DNA of 64,000 nucleotides from Gnetum montanum (Eukaryota; Streptophyta; Gnetopsida; Gnetales; Gnetaceae), in assembly GCA_015680685.1 (NCBI GenBank), contig MNCI01014774.1, positions 1,229,863 to 1,293,862 on the forward strand, written 5' to 3'. A program made the position numbers and the translations under genes. The stretch's first letter is position 1; every line of letters begins with the position of its first letter. Below the pieces are notes generated by a model. The model saw nothing but the letters and a program-made list of their open reading frames with translations, was not told the origin of the DNA and did no database searches. Below, in pieces: positions 32,538-43,539 of this stretch.

Positions 32538-33686
32538 AGGTTGTTGCATGTTGACCAATAACCTTTTGTTTGGGCTATCATGATGGTAAATCATCATGGT
32601 CTTAGATGAAAAAGTTGCATAGGTGATGTAAGAGCCCTCCCATAGTGTTTGGAATTCTATACATTGAGGTACGTGCATGGGTTTCTAGTAGAGCACCTTA
32701 TTTCCTATTTGCAATTTATCTTTCCTATCTTAAGGTCATGGCATTTCTTGTTGTATGCCTTGTGCACTTCATTCAATGATAGGGCCACTAATCAATTCAT
32801 CTAGTGTGTTGAGATTCATCAAGCTTTCTCTTTGGGCTAGAGTTAAATCTAGGTAAAGGTCATAGGTGGTTGAAAGTGTACAAAGCTCAATTTTGATAGG
32901 AAGAGTTGGGAGTTTTCCATACACTAACTCATAGGGAGAATGTCTAGTAGGAAGTTCCCATGTTGAATGATAAGCACAAAGAGTATCATTGAGTTTACTG
33001 CTCTAGTCCTTTCTATACTTACTAATTATGTGTGTTATTATTATTTTTATTTCCCTATTTGTGATCTCTGCTTGACCATTGGCTTGGGAGTGGTACAGAG
33101 TTGTAAGTTTATGTTTAACCCCCAAGTGTTCTATGAGTTTTCAAAAAGTGGCACCATTCAAATGTGTTCTATTATCAAAAATTAGTGCTTGTGGCACATC
33201 AAACATATTTAAAACATTTTGTTACACAAACCATGCTACCATAGAGGATGAATAGTTGGTGACAATAGCAGCTTCAGCTCATTTGGTGTAATAATTAATA
33301 GCCATAATTATTTATGCCTTTTCATTTTACATGGGGTTGATGGACCCCATAAAATTGATTTTCCAAAGATCAAAAGGATCCTATGGTTAAATCTACTATT
33401 GGGACCCTCTCATTTGTGCAACCATCCCTCCATCTCATTGGCATCTATCATAAGAATGGAAGAAGTGATGGGCATCCCAAAAGATTGTTGGCCAATTATA
33501 CCCTACCATAAGAATCTTAATGGTCATTCTTCTCCTAGCATAGTGGCCCCCAAAAGGGCCTTCATGAGCATCCTAGAGTACTTAAAGTTTATCTACATTA
33601 GGTACACATCATCGTACTAGGACATCTATGCAACTCTTGTAGAGGTTTCCTTTGATTTCCATGAAGTACTTGGCTTGATGAAGAAA

Positions 33687-35060
33687 CTATTGTTTCTTCT
33701 TGTTGTCCCATTCTTGTGGCATCTCCTTTGTGAGTAGGTAGAAGAGGATGTGATCAAACCAGTTTAATTCTTTCGGAGTATGGACATAAATAGCACCAAT
33801 AAAGAGGGATTTATTAGGGAATTGATTCGATAATGGACCCTCACTCTCTTTGCTATTCCATCTCAACAGAGACAAGTGATCAGCAACCACATTCTTAGTT
33901 CCTTTTCTATCAATCATTATTAGATTAAACTCTTGTAGAATCACTAGCCATTGTATGACATGGGGGCTCACCATTGGTCTGTTCATTAAGAACCATATAG
34001 AACTATGGTTGGTGTGTACAAAATTTTTTTATCCAAACACAGTGTCTAAATTTCTCATCATGAGCTCTTTTTTAGTAGTGGTGTAGTTTAGTTACGTACC
34101 CACAATGCTCCTCCTTGTACAATGGATGTAGTATGGATGTTTCTAATTATCCATTTGTGTAAGCACAACCCTCAAAGAATACTTTAATGCATTGATCATG
34201 ATGTAGAATGGCTTGGACCAATCTAGTGCTCATAAAATTGGAGTTTCTATGAGTTTTTACTTTAATTATTGGAATGCATTCTCTCATTCCCTAGTCTAAG
34301 TGAATGGTGCATTCTTCTTTGTGAGCTTCACCAATGGTTTGGCAATCTTTGAGAATTTTTCAATAAAGAACCTGTACTAACCTATGTGGCCAAGGAATGA
34401 CCATACATCTTTCATTGTTTCTCATTACCTCGTTATTCCTTGAATGACCCGTACCTTCTCTAAGTCCACCTCGATGCCTTTGCTTGAAATCTTATGACCT
34501 AAGAAAATGCCCTCTTGGACCATTAGATGGCCCTTCTACCAATTAAGCCTCAAATTTATCTCCACACATCATTGAAGAACTTACTCAAGGTAGTCCAAGG
34601 CTTGCTCAAAGATAGCCCCATAGGTAGAGAAGGCATCCATGAAGACTATTACCCCACTACGGATCTGTTGTTGAAAGATGCTTAGAAAGAATTATTAGAA
34701 TGTGGCAAGAGCATTACATAGCCAAAGGGCATCTTCCTGTATGAAAATCTTTTTCCAAAGACTTATGAATGTATTCTTGGCCTAGTCTTCTAGTGCAATC
34801 TAGATATAATTATAGCCACTATAACCATCCAAAAATATGTAGTAAGAATGCCCTACAATAGTGTCTAATACCTTGTCCACAAATAGCAACAGAAAATGGT
34901 CCTTGTAGGTTGCCATATTCAATAGCTTAAAGTCTATACAGATTCTCCATTTTTCTTCCTTCTTTGAAACAATAATGAGTGGGCTAATCACTAGCTATCT
35001 GCAATTGGGTAGATGAACCTTAATTTGAGGAGTTGCTCAATCTCCTCCTTGATGATTTAC
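33687..35060 (-). pseudogene. RNase H and reverse transcriptase, element D
   Basis: Frames 33687-33986 (RNase H end: R-K-G-T-K-N-V-V-A-D-H-L-S) and 34800-34991 (RT: W-R-I-C-I-D-F-K-L-L-N and F-L-D-G-Y-S-G-Y-N). The catalytic box near 34640 reads F-M-D-A-F, a loss different from those in A and E. Heavily decayed. Confidence 0.82.
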
Positions 35061-35269
35061 TTAAGATTTGGATTTAATCATCATTGTGGTTGCCTTTTTG
35101 GCTTAATGGAGGAGTTTATGTAGATTCAATATTGGCATATCTAAGGATCTATCCATGTTAGCTCATGATATGACCAAGCAAAGGCTATTGGCCATTTGTT
35201 CAAAATTTCAACAATTTCTTCTTCTATTCAGGAGCAAGTGTGGCATTGATAATCATCAACTTTTCATAA

Positions 35270-36060
35270 TTGAAAAATGCATATTTCATACCTACCAGTG
35301 GAGCGTTTAATTCAAGGGGCTCTTGCTTGAAAGTATCAAGGATCTCTAACTCTCCCCAGTCTATTTCACTTTGTTCATTAGAGAGTTGGTGATGGAGTTA
35401 CTCTAACTTATCCATGCTTTCAACATATGAGCTGGTAAGGCTCTCATCTAGTTCCATGCACATTGTTAATCCAACTTCATCATCTATTATTAGCCATTAG
35501 ATACCTTCTTGTTTAGTGGCTACTGCATATAAGCATCTTTGAGTTTACAATCTTTACATGAAATGGCACCCTATGTCACTATATGTGATGCATGAAACTC
35601 TCTTCATCTCTACCTTTTTTATTTTATTTTCCTTGGAAATCTCCAAGGAGAGGTCTTGAATCTCTATTCTTGCATCAATGGTGCTCAACCATGTCCTTCC
35701 CATGATGATAGGGAAGTCCCTCTTGCAATTTTTCACATTGATCACCAAGAAATTAGCAGGATAGAATCACCCACAAATGGTGATCATGATGTCCTTCACT
35801 AATACCAAGGGAATAGTGATGGAATTGTCTACCAGTTCTAGTCTGATGTTGCTCTTTTTCAAGGGAGGCTAGTTCCAAGCCTTGTACATCTCTTTAGAAA
35901 TTAAGTTAACTTTAGAACTTGAATCCAAAATAGCCTTACATAGTTCATTTTTGGTGATCTTCAAGTAAATGAGGGGACTCCTAGGATTAGATCTCTTCCT
36001 TGAAAGGTGGTTGGCCTTAATCTAATCGGTGACCACATGGGTCAACATAACAGTATATAG
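35270..36060 (-). pseudogene. Aspartic protease and linker, element D
   Basis: Minus-strand frame 35554-35748 has I-I-M-G-R-T-W-L-S-T. The active site near 35920 reads I-L-D-S-S-S-K-V-N-L-I. Linker sequence at 35270-35470 matches A. Stops throughout. Confidence 0.76.
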
Positions 36061-38636
36061 TTGGAGAGAAATTTGGTTTGAAGGCTACTCAAGATGAGTT
36101 TCAGAGGTTGAAATAGCAATATGGGTAGCCACAGGTGTTTGAAAGGACTTCATGGAGTTGTTGGTTCTAAATAATGATCTCTTATGAGGCTTGGATTTAG
36201 GACCACTTCACTGAGGAGTCAGTTATAAATTTAAAGCCCTTGTGGTATTTCTTTGCTATGGCTAGGCAGGTATTTTACCTTGCATATATGGAATAGGTGG
36301 TAGAGGTGTTGTTTGTGATGGTGTAGGAGTGGGTATGTGTTAAGGAGGATAGGAGGAAAATAGAGACTCCCCCTTTGGGAAAGGTGCTTTATAGTACTTA
36401 GAAAGGTACTAGTGGTAGGGGAAGGAAGTCTGACTAGAAGAGTCATGTGGAGATATTGTCTATTGAACATAGTAACCATAGAGATCTAGTTGGTGATAAG
36501 GGTATTGCTACCTTCAAGGTGGCAACTCCCATGACTGTGAGTGTTGCCATTGCTAGTACTGCTTTGATGTTGAGGTGGTGCTCCACTCAAATAGTATGCT
36601 TGTTGGTAAAATTACTGCCTATAGTTACCTTGCAAATAAGGCAACCTATTGGGTGCTTGTTGTTTTGCCAATCTAGGATTCAAAGCATATGCTCCAGATT
36701 CTTGTAGATGTGAAAACATGGAACAACATTACTTAGGATGTTCATATTGATAAATTTCACAATTATCATCATTAGTTTCTAAATCTGCAACCTCCTCTAG
36801 TACTACAACTTTACACTTATTTTTGGAATATCCCTATTTAGTATCCTTTTTCTTTCTTCTTTTATAACCAATACCTACTTGGTCTCTGCATTCCTTTACA
36901 ATCTTCAAAGTGGTTTGGAACTTCTCATCTAAGGATTCTCACATCTTATCCACCTTGGCTGATATTTTAGTAACAAATTTCTATATCAAAAAATGTTTTC
37001 CTTTGTACCACTTCAACAAGTGATGCCTCCTCCTCATTATCACATAAACAACATTTCTCTTATGAATGAAAGAATCTCTATTGTATTCTTATGCACTTTC
37101 CCATTTCTTTAGTTCATCTTTCTCTTTGAATACTTGCTCAATGAGCCTTTGCATTTGATGAATCCTCAACTTAGAAAGTCTTGCTTGGGCATAGACCCTA
37201 GGAGTTCTCCTTGTTTTAGTTCTAAGCCCATCCATGATATGGCATAACTAATACCATTGGGAGTATCCATGGCCTAGGAATTAGTGTAAAAGATTGTAAT
37301 ACCTACCCAAGGCTGCATCCAAGGACTCATGATTGCCTTGTTTTTAGCCTTGGATTTGCCTATGCAAATTGTACATTCTAGAAAATGTTTGATACTTGCC
37401 ATTGAATAGCTCCAACATCGTACTCCATCAGTAGATAGATTTCAATTCTAAGGACTGGTACCAACTTTCAACTTCTTTTATGAATTTCCTATGGAACAAT
37501 TTCAACTTTTACTATTCATGAAAGGCTTGTAAGTAATTTTATGAATTTGAGTTATATCCTCTTGAAATCTGGGGATATTGTTCATATTCAGCCATTTAAT
37601 GCAACTATCTTTTAAGTGCCTAGTTGGGATTCTGATTACCTTTGAAATATTAAACATGTTCTTGGTAGCTAGTAGAGGCTCATCATAGTCATAATGATCT
37701 CAATGGCCCCTGTCATGGCCATGATGCCTATGATGAGTCTTGCTATGCCTTCTTTCTCTATGATGCTCCTTCTCTTGTTATTGTTCCTACCCCTTCTCTC
37801 TACTTTCCCAACAAGATCTATGATCATCCCTATCCCATCATTCATCTTTGTCCCAATCTTTATTAATTTTTTCTTTTATCTTGGCCTCTACTTCTACTAT
37901 TAGAGTTGGAGGAGGAAGATGATGAGGATGATGATGAAGGTGAATAAGAAGGATAATCAACATCAAAACGATGCCTATGGAACTCTCTCCTTTGATCTCT
38001 ACCCTATTCCTTTTGTTTTTCTTTGTCCTTGTGCTTTTCATTATTCTTACTCTTGAGTAATTGGCTGTGACTACCATCTTTCGAGATCTCCTAGTCATGA
38101 GAACCATTCTTCTTGTCAACAAGGTTGTTCATAGTTGATTGAAACCTTTGATTAAGGATCTCTCCATCAAATAAATGGAAAGAATCTATGTATTGGGAGG
38201 CACCTAAAAAGAAGTCCTCACCATCTTTGTGTTCCTGTAAGAATAAATGGGTAGGAAGCCTCTTAACTTTTGAAGCCATATATCGTGCTTCCATTTGTCG
38301 ATCCTTCCTCCATTAAGCATTGGTGGGATGATAATCCCTGTAGAGGTGGTCGTGGACTTCATATTCTGCATTAAGTCCAATAATGTCCAATTGAATTTGA
38401 TTGTTTAGTAACATTGCAAGAATATATTGATTAGGAGGTAACACGATGTTGCCTTACATAGTCCTTAATCACAATTGCTCATCCTGATGTAGGATGAAGG
38501 TGAAATCAAGAGTGTAAGGATCCATATGAATGTAAATAACTTGGAATTCTTGGGGCACTTATGTCTTTGGGATCTCCTATCTTTGATTAGATTCACCAGT
38601 AGGTGATGGAGATTCATCCCTGTGAGAAGAAGCCAT
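36061..38636 (-). pseudogene. Gag polyprotein with linker, element D
   Basis: Probable start at 38636 (M-A-S-S-H-R-D-E-S), matching MSSSHK in A. The parts align with A: N-terminal domain 38280-38600, basic/Ser-rich region 37700-38120, capsid core near 37340-37560, helical charged segment 36880-37180, knuckle-like C-E-I-Y-Q-Y-E-H-P-K near 36740, and Pro/Tyr-rich linker 36231-36530. A PPT-like motif (AGTCATGGGAG) is at 36526-36536. Many stops. Confidence 0.74.
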
Positions 38637-38766
38637 ATTAGTCTTTATTACAAATTAATGGTATGCTTGGTCTTATGTTCTTAATGATTTGTCATTTTAA
38701 TGATCTTTACCATATCTTTGTAGGATTCAATCACTTTCCCTACTTAGTGCACTTATCTACACTAAA

Positions 38767-38784
38767 TCCCTAGAAATAGTGCTA
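38767..38784 (-). other. Primer binding site, element D (decayed)
   Basis: TAGCACTATTTCTAGGGA on the minus strand, one base from the 5' LTR, as in A, E and F. It keeps the frame of the tRNA-Asp site, with nearly all differences being transitions. Confidence 0.65.
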
Positions 38785-38785
38785 C

Positions 38786-39684
38786 TAATGAGTAGCAAGT
38801 AGTCCCTTTGTCCAACCATATGAATCACAAGCATGCACTAGCAATTCAATTAAATTCCATGGACTTAGCACCTAATTGTGCCTATAGATAAAGATAGTAA
38901 TGTGGGAAAATGTGATCGTTGTCTTCTTAGCTCTCACTTGTGTAAGCTCATGTGTATGGTTAAGTGTGAGCCAAGGCAAATGATATTCATTTATATTTTT
39001 ATATTTTTAATTCTAAGTGTATAAGTAAAGATAATTATTTGGTAAATTAACAGCTTTAACTATTTAATGATTCTTAAGCTACTTAGCCTAACATAAGTAT
39101 TTGGGCCTACTTTCCGTATACATCCTAAACTCGTATCAATGTTATTAGGTTACCAAATGTCTATTGTTGGGTGTACCAAATGGCCACTACTAGGATTACT
39201 AAGCATTTAAATAGTATGTTCAAAGTGGTCATACTTATGTTTATTATTAGAAACATTAATTAACTAAGGACAAGAACGTAAATTGCATTAACAATAAAGT
39301 GCATTAAATAAAAATTAATCTATTCTAAGTGCTACAAGGAGTATCAAGGAATCTCATCTTTATTACCATCACATCAATGTATTCAGGTACAATGATGCTC
39401 AAATAAGGATCTGTACAATTGCTTGAAGTCCTACTACAAGCACTTAGAAAATATTCTAACTCTGGTGGAAGAAAATGGTAAGAACTTGGCTACACTAATG
39501 ACATAATATGTCATAAATGTGGTGAATACATGAATTTATATAGGCATGACTAGACACTACATCAATGCATTTGCCTTGACGCATCTTCTCATGTGTCAAT
39601 AGGGTTGCGTCGATGCATATGTGTCAATGCATCTTCTCATGCATCAATAGGGCTACATTAACATAGTTAGTCGGTGATTCATCA
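38786..39684 (-). repeat. Element D 5' LTR (899 bp)
   Basis: Begins TAATGAGTAGC (TG changed to TA) and ends CATCA, followed by the target duplicate TCCAC. It is collinear with the three pieces of the left LTR. The TATA box is at 39535-39542, and GATGCATTGACGCA-type repeats lie at 39560-39660. Confidence 0.9.
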
Positions 39685-39689
39685 TCCAC

Positions 39690-40145
39690 CATCAAGTTTT
39701 TCTTGTTAATTTTAGGAATACCTATTAGCTAGAGATTAAGTGCTCTCTCCTACATTTATTCCCACTTTTTATTCTTCTCTTTCATTGCTTTATGCACAGA
39801 AATAACATTTTCTAGTTTTTTATCAATAATTGCAATTTGTTGGGATATCCCACTAAATTGCATCATCTACTGTGATAGTAGCTTAGATTTTGTAACAAAA
39901 CATTGAATGATCCTTTCCATATTGTTGATTTACACTTTCGTTTAGTGAATTAAGTCTTCTATGCTACTGATTTTGCTTTCCACACTCACAAGTCTAGCCC
40001 TTAATGCATTCTATTCCAATTTTAGAATGATGATCATCTCATCCTCCATGTCACTTCTTTTTTGCATAATCCTCCAAGTGATAATTACATCTTAAATCTC
40101 TTCATAAATTGGTTGGATGACTTTCTATTTTGTTTTCTTCACCAT
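39690..40145 (-). pseudogene. LINE ORF1-like coiled-coil frame, upstream segment
   Basis: From a Met near 40143 (M-V-K-K-T-K) the minus strand gives about 150 codons with eight or so stops, most at positions where one transition would give Trp or Gln. The middle is a long heptad-rich stretch (S-V-E-S-K-I-S-S-I-E-D-L-I, then I-D-K-K-L-E-N-V-I), followed by A-L-N-L-x-L-I-G-I-P-K. A coiled coil followed by N-L-R-[LI]-x-G-I-P is the layout of L1-type ORF1 proteins. The frame runs on without shift into 1811-1638 once element D is removed. Upstream (40150-40400) is C-rich on the plus strand with AAACCCTA-type sequence, possibly its 5' leader. The family call is tentative. Confidence 0.5.
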
Positions 40146-40387
40146 AATAGTAAAGTTCAAAACCAAAATACAAACCCTAAGAGCTCCTTCTCCTTCTCAA
40201 ACCCTTTACCCCTCTATTACTAGTGTTTCAGAACCACATCTCAAATTTTGACCTACAAGATAAAACAAATGTGCCAAAATCCCTACCCCAACCTCCACCT
40301 TCTTGTCCCCTACCCTCCACCATTACTTCTTACCATCCCCTTCCTCTCCCCCATCCCCCACACCCCCTGCCTCCTACTCTCATAAAA

Positions 40388-40475
40388 TTATTAGCTCATT
40401 GTATTGTTAGATAAGAGGCTTTCAATTCAAGTCATACTCGAGATATCATTATAAATGATCATTACCTATAGGCTC
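40388..40475 (+). repeat. SINE-like repeat, second head type, copy a
   Basis: TTAGCTCATTGTATTG and AATTCAAGTCATACT match the copy at 41417-41540. The tail is replaced by unrelated sequence. Confidence 0.4.
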
Positions 40476-40594
40476 AATGCTCATCTCACCAAGTTGAGGT
40501 CCTATAAGGGTAATGAATGATGAAAGCCTAATCTCTTATAAATGGCTTTGTCCAAGCTTAAACTTAGGTCTTATGACTTGATAAAAAAGCATCT

Positions 40595-40674
40595 TATTGT
40601 TAAGCCTAATATCTCCTTGAGACATCATTAAATTCCTTTATAATTCTTCTAAAGTATCATGTTTGCTATATACC
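40595..40674 (+). repeat. SINE-like repeat, second type, 3' fragment b
   Basis: TTCCTTTATAATTCTTCTAAAGTATCATG is shared with 41008-41040 and 41495-41530. It lies directly before SINE copy S1. Confidence 0.4.
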
Positions 40675-40675
40675 T

Positions 40676-40827
40676 AATAATAAGGTGTTATCCTAGTGAT
40701 AAGACTCTTAATTCGAAAGCTTCAAGTGATGGGTTTAATTCAGGTGGGTAATGCTAAGTTATAAAGTTCTAATTAGACTATATATATTAGGGTGTATCTA
40801 TATTACAATTATTTTAGAATTCCAATA
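40676..40827 (+). repeat. tRNA-derived SINE, copy S1
   Basis: Box A-like GTTATCCTAGTGATAAG at 40687 and box B-like GGGTTTAATTC at 40731 lie about 30 bases apart, as in a tRNA head. A tail ending CAATTATTTTAGAATTCC follows. Aligns with S2, S3 and S5. Confidence 0.65.
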
Positions 40828-40983
40828 GCATGTTTGCTATATACCTTTGGGTACTCCAAAATTTTTATTAACCTCAAGCTTTACATTTGGGGAAAAATTT
40901 ATTCACATAGAGATCTAGTATTGGAATTTGATTATTGAGTATAGCTATATGCTTTTTCTTTCATAAAATACTAGTTTACATTT

Positions 40984-41160
40984 AATGTCACACTTGAAGC
41001 ATTTTCATATTCCTTTAATTCTTCTAAAGTATCATGTTGGTTATATTGCTTGGGATTCCTTTGAGTTCATATCTCTACTATCACTAGTTTGCTAATTTGA
41101 TAAGGTTATAAATTTTTTACATATATTATTATTTATTTTTTGGGTTTTGACACCCCCTCC
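40984..41160 (+). repeat. SINE-like repeat, second type, copy c
   Basis: CACACTTGAAGCATTTTCAT and the TTCTTCTAAAGTATCATG block match copies b and d. The region ends in GTTTTGACACCCC, the common tail end of both SINE types. Confidence 0.4.
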
Positions 41161-41182
41161 CCCTCTCATTCTTTCAAGTTCA

Positions 41183-41325
41183 ATAATTAGGTGTTAGCCT
41201 AGTGGTAAGACTCTTGATTTAAAAGGTCTAAGTTATGAGTTCAATGAGAAATGTTGAGTTGTAAGGTATAAATTAAGTATAGATCTTGAGGTATATTTAT
41301 ATTTCAATTATTTTAAATCCAAATA
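41183..41325 (+). repeat. tRNA-derived SINE, copy S2
   Basis: GGTGTTAGCCTAGTGGTAAG starting at 41190 is a clear box A (TAGCCTAGTGG). GAGTTCAATGAG at the box B position is worn. The tail GTATATTTATATTTCAATTA matches S1. Confidence 0.7.
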
Positions 41326-41416
41326 TTCCTCTCCTCCTCATATTTTTAGGTTCAAGTTCTAACACACCCACTCATGTAATGTCACATGTTTAAAAAATAA
41401 TATTAGAAACTAGTAT

Positions 41417-41600
41417 TATGTGGCTTAAGTGGCTAGCTCATTATTTATTCATAGAAGAAGTTAGTAGTTTAAATCATACTTGAAGCACTATTATATTCTT
41501 TTGTAATGTTTCTAATGAATTTTAATATATCATTTTGAATATTTATATATATATATGGATGCACTTATATCCAAATTATTTCAAGATTTGACACCCCAAA
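41417..41600 (+). repeat. SINE-like repeat, second type, copy d (longest)
   Basis: The head TATGTGGCTTAAGTGGCTAG fits a box A (TGGCTTAAGTGG), and AGTTTAAATCATACT sits at the box B spacing. The tail reaches CAAATTATTTCAAGATTTGACACCCC, the tail of S1/S2. Confidence 0.5.
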
Positions 41601-41737
41601 AAATGACATTAGGAAAGATTATTTATTAAAATGATAATAGGAAACCTAAACTAAAATTTTACTTTCATTCACTAAGCTCCTCTTGGATCTATCAAACATA
41701 GAAATTTCAAAAAAAAAAATTCTAATTTTTTTATCCA

Positions 41738-41825
41738 TAACTCAATATTATCACCTTGAACCAATCCCTTAATCTCAAGTTACCAAGCCAAAACTCTTAC
41801 CATTAATTTAATCCTTCATTATTCT
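41738..41825 (-). repeat. tRNA-derived SINE, copy S7 (head only)
   Basis: On the minus strand GATTAAATTAATGGTAAGAG is followed by GGATTGGTTCAAGGTG, a good box B (GGTTCAAGGT). The tail is absent. Confidence 0.5.
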
Positions 41826-41931
41826 TTTTAATACATGATTAAGATTTTATGAGTTTAGATATTAAGATTAAGTTGGAGGGTTTGAATGGTACTTTGTAGA
41901 ACTTAACACTAAGTAACATCAAGGTAAATGC

Positions 41932-42065
41932 AATAATAAGGTATTAGGTTAATGGTAAGACTCTTGATTTGGAAGCTTCAAGTTTTGGGTTTGAATCTTG
42001 AGAGTGGTAGGGAGCACACAAGGTGGGTGTGTGGGATGGGAGTGGTGTTAGATCCCAAAAAAATA
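41932..42065 (+). repeat. tRNA-derived SINE, copy S3 (variant tail)
   Basis: GGTATTAGGTTAATGGTAAG and GGGTTTGAATCTTGAGAG preserve box A and box B (GGTTTGAATC). The tail is different (GGGTGTGTGGGATGGGAGTG) and ends in an A-run. Confidence 0.6.
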
Positions 42066-42219
42066 TTAATAATGAACAAAGAAAATTCAAAGTACATCAT
42101 AAGCTTAATACTAACTAAATATCATTAAAAAATGAAAAGAGAAAACTTTCTACTTGTAGGACTATCTACTTAAGTATACAAACTTTTGATTGAAACTTTT
42201 AGAAAATAAGTAAACAGAG

Positions 42220-42285
42220 GAGGTCCTGGAACTTTAAAATAATTATAATATAGGTACATCCTAAGATATATAGTTCAATTAGAAC
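42220..42285 (-). repeat. tRNA-derived SINE, copy S4 (tail fragment)
   Basis: Minus strand; the tail region ATAATTATAATATAGGTACATCC matches S5 immediately to its right, but the head is missing. Confidence 0.5.
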
Positions 42286-42302
42286 TTTTAGGAAAAGGGA
42301 GG

Positions 42303-42454
42303 GTATTAGAACCTCAAAATGATTGTAATATAGGTACACCTCAAGATATATAGTCCAATTAGAACTTTATAACTCGACATTGCCTACCAAAATCAAATCC
42401 ATGACTCAAAGCTCTCAAATCAAAAGTTTTACAATTAGGCTAACACTTCATTAT
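42303..42454 (-). repeat. tRNA-derived SINE, copy S5 (complete)
   Basis: On the minus strand GAAGTGTTAGCCTAATTGTA (box A) and ATGGATTTGATTTTGG (box B) are followed by the shared tail. Near full length, about 150 bp. Confidence 0.65.
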
Positions 42455-42639
42455 TTAAAAATACATGAAAATAATTAATTATTACTAGGGATAAAGATCC
42501 AAATTCTAACAAAATTTACATCACTTTTCAACATCTATGATTGAATTTAAAATTGCAAAAAAATTGAAGATGGAGAGTTATGTCTTAATACCAATATTCT
42601 TTTCAAAGTAAGAAAGTAGTACTAGTAGAGGATATTTAC

Positions 42640-42755
42640 CTTGTTATTTGTTATGGGTTTGATTCTATTGGATTATAATAAGTTCTAAAGGTCTAGTTAG
42701 GCTATATATCTTAAAATTTACATATGTTTTAATTGTTTTAGATTTTAACACCCAT
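42640..42755 (+). repeat. tRNA-derived SINE, copy S6 (3' part)
   Basis: TATGGGTTTGATTCTATTGG (box B region) followed by TCTAGTTAGGCTATATATC and the tail TTAATTGTTTTAGATTTTAACACCC. Box A is not recognisable. Confidence 0.5.
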
Positions 42756-42784
42756 AATAAAAAATCTAATAGATGAGTTTGCAA

Positions 42785-42995
42785 GTATGTATGTATGTGT
42801 TATCATCATCATCATCATCCTAGCCTTGTCCCATTAAAATGGACTCAACTACATAAGTTTTTTTTTTTTACCATTTTCCTTTATGAAGAGCTATATTTTT
42901 GTTCATTTGTCATTTCTTTAAATTATCTTCAATAATTTTTTTCCTTATCATGCATCGCATCTAGGGAATGTCCTCATATCTTCAAAATCTAAAAA
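42785..42995 (-). pseudogene. RTE-type LINE, 3' end fragment (minus strand)
   Basis: The minus strand reads the RTE C-terminus: K-K-I-I-E-D-N-L-K-K, N-K-N-I-A-L-H, Y-V-V-E-S-I-L-M-G-Q-G, then a (GAT)n-type tail (42808-42820). The same segment is at 46390-46540 and 47990-48140 on the plus strand. A 5'-truncated LINE copy is the usual product of target-primed reverse transcription. Confidence 0.7.
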
Positions 42996-43539
42996 AGAAC
43001 TTATCCATGAGATTTGAAAATGTTTTATAGCCAATAGCCAACCTCATGCTAACATACCTTTCTAGCAATGAAAAAGGATAGTATGCAAAAGTCATTTTAT
43101 GGAAGGTGTTATGGTTGTTTTGGCAACAATAGTAGTGTTGGAAGATAGTCTTGATCATCATCAAGACCATTTGAATTGGTGTATTTGCTGTTGACCTTTT
43201 GGTATGTCAAAACCTTAAGGAAAATGGAGAATATAGAATGTCATGAAGTGTGATGCTTTTGCAGGGCATGAAGGAGAGCTCAAGAAATGAAATCTATAAA
43301 GAGAAGTCAAAGTGGAAATAACAAGGACTTTCTAGACATGAATGAGGACTCAAGGAATGAGAGCTATAAACAAATGACAAGTGAAGATTGAAATGACTCA
43401 AAAGAGCTTGGACAAGGACTTCGTTAGAAAAGTGGAAGCAAGGGCAAAGAAGAAGACTATAGCAAAATCAAGATGCTCTAAGATGTGAGAAGAAGTCTTA
43501 TCAGTGAAAAGAAGCTTTAGAAAGCAAATTTTAAGAACT

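Larger units (their letters stand above)
32345..33686 (-). pseudogene. Integrase, element D
   Basis: Minus-strand remnants: H-V-P-Q-C-I-E-F-Q-T-L-W-E-G with the GPY-type segment (32466-32678), then core sequence to about 33450 aligned with A by position. The end carries a 70-bp tandem duplication (32398-32537) and S-H-G-G-D-G-R-P-C, whose DNA contains the exact PPT core at 32364-32374. Many stops. Confidence 0.75.
1812..39684 (-). mobile_element. Element D: nested host Athila-like Ty3/gypsy retrotransposon
   Basis: D is bounded by LTRs of one subfamily: the left one in three pieces (1812-2043, 11876-11955, 15041-15576) and the right one at 38786-39684. The flanks carry a perfect 5-bp target duplication, TCCAC, at 1807-1811 and 39685-39689. 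Without the nested insertions A, B and E it is about 13.2 kb. On the minus strand the order is 5' LTR, PBS, gag, protease, RT, RNase H, integrase, spacer, third ORF, polypurine tract, 3' LTR. All coding parts carry many stops. It is the oldest LTR element in the nest, because three others sit inside it. It inserted into a LINE ORF1-like frame. Confidence 0.88.

Noticed and set aside
37694-37903. Met/Leu-rich plus-strand frame resembling a membrane protein
   Set aside because: It is the antisense of the Arg/His/Asp-rich Gag region of element D; the same artefact appears at 10288-10503 opposite A gag.
40250-40380. C-rich tract as a CpG-island promoter
   Set aside because: It has almost no CpG; it is CT/C-rich low complexity, at most the leader of the minus-strand LINE-like frame.
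41188-41250. Possible tRNA gene (good box A)
   Set aside because: No cloverleaf acceptor pairing, a worn box B, and repeated copies nearby with a common tail; a SINE head explains it.
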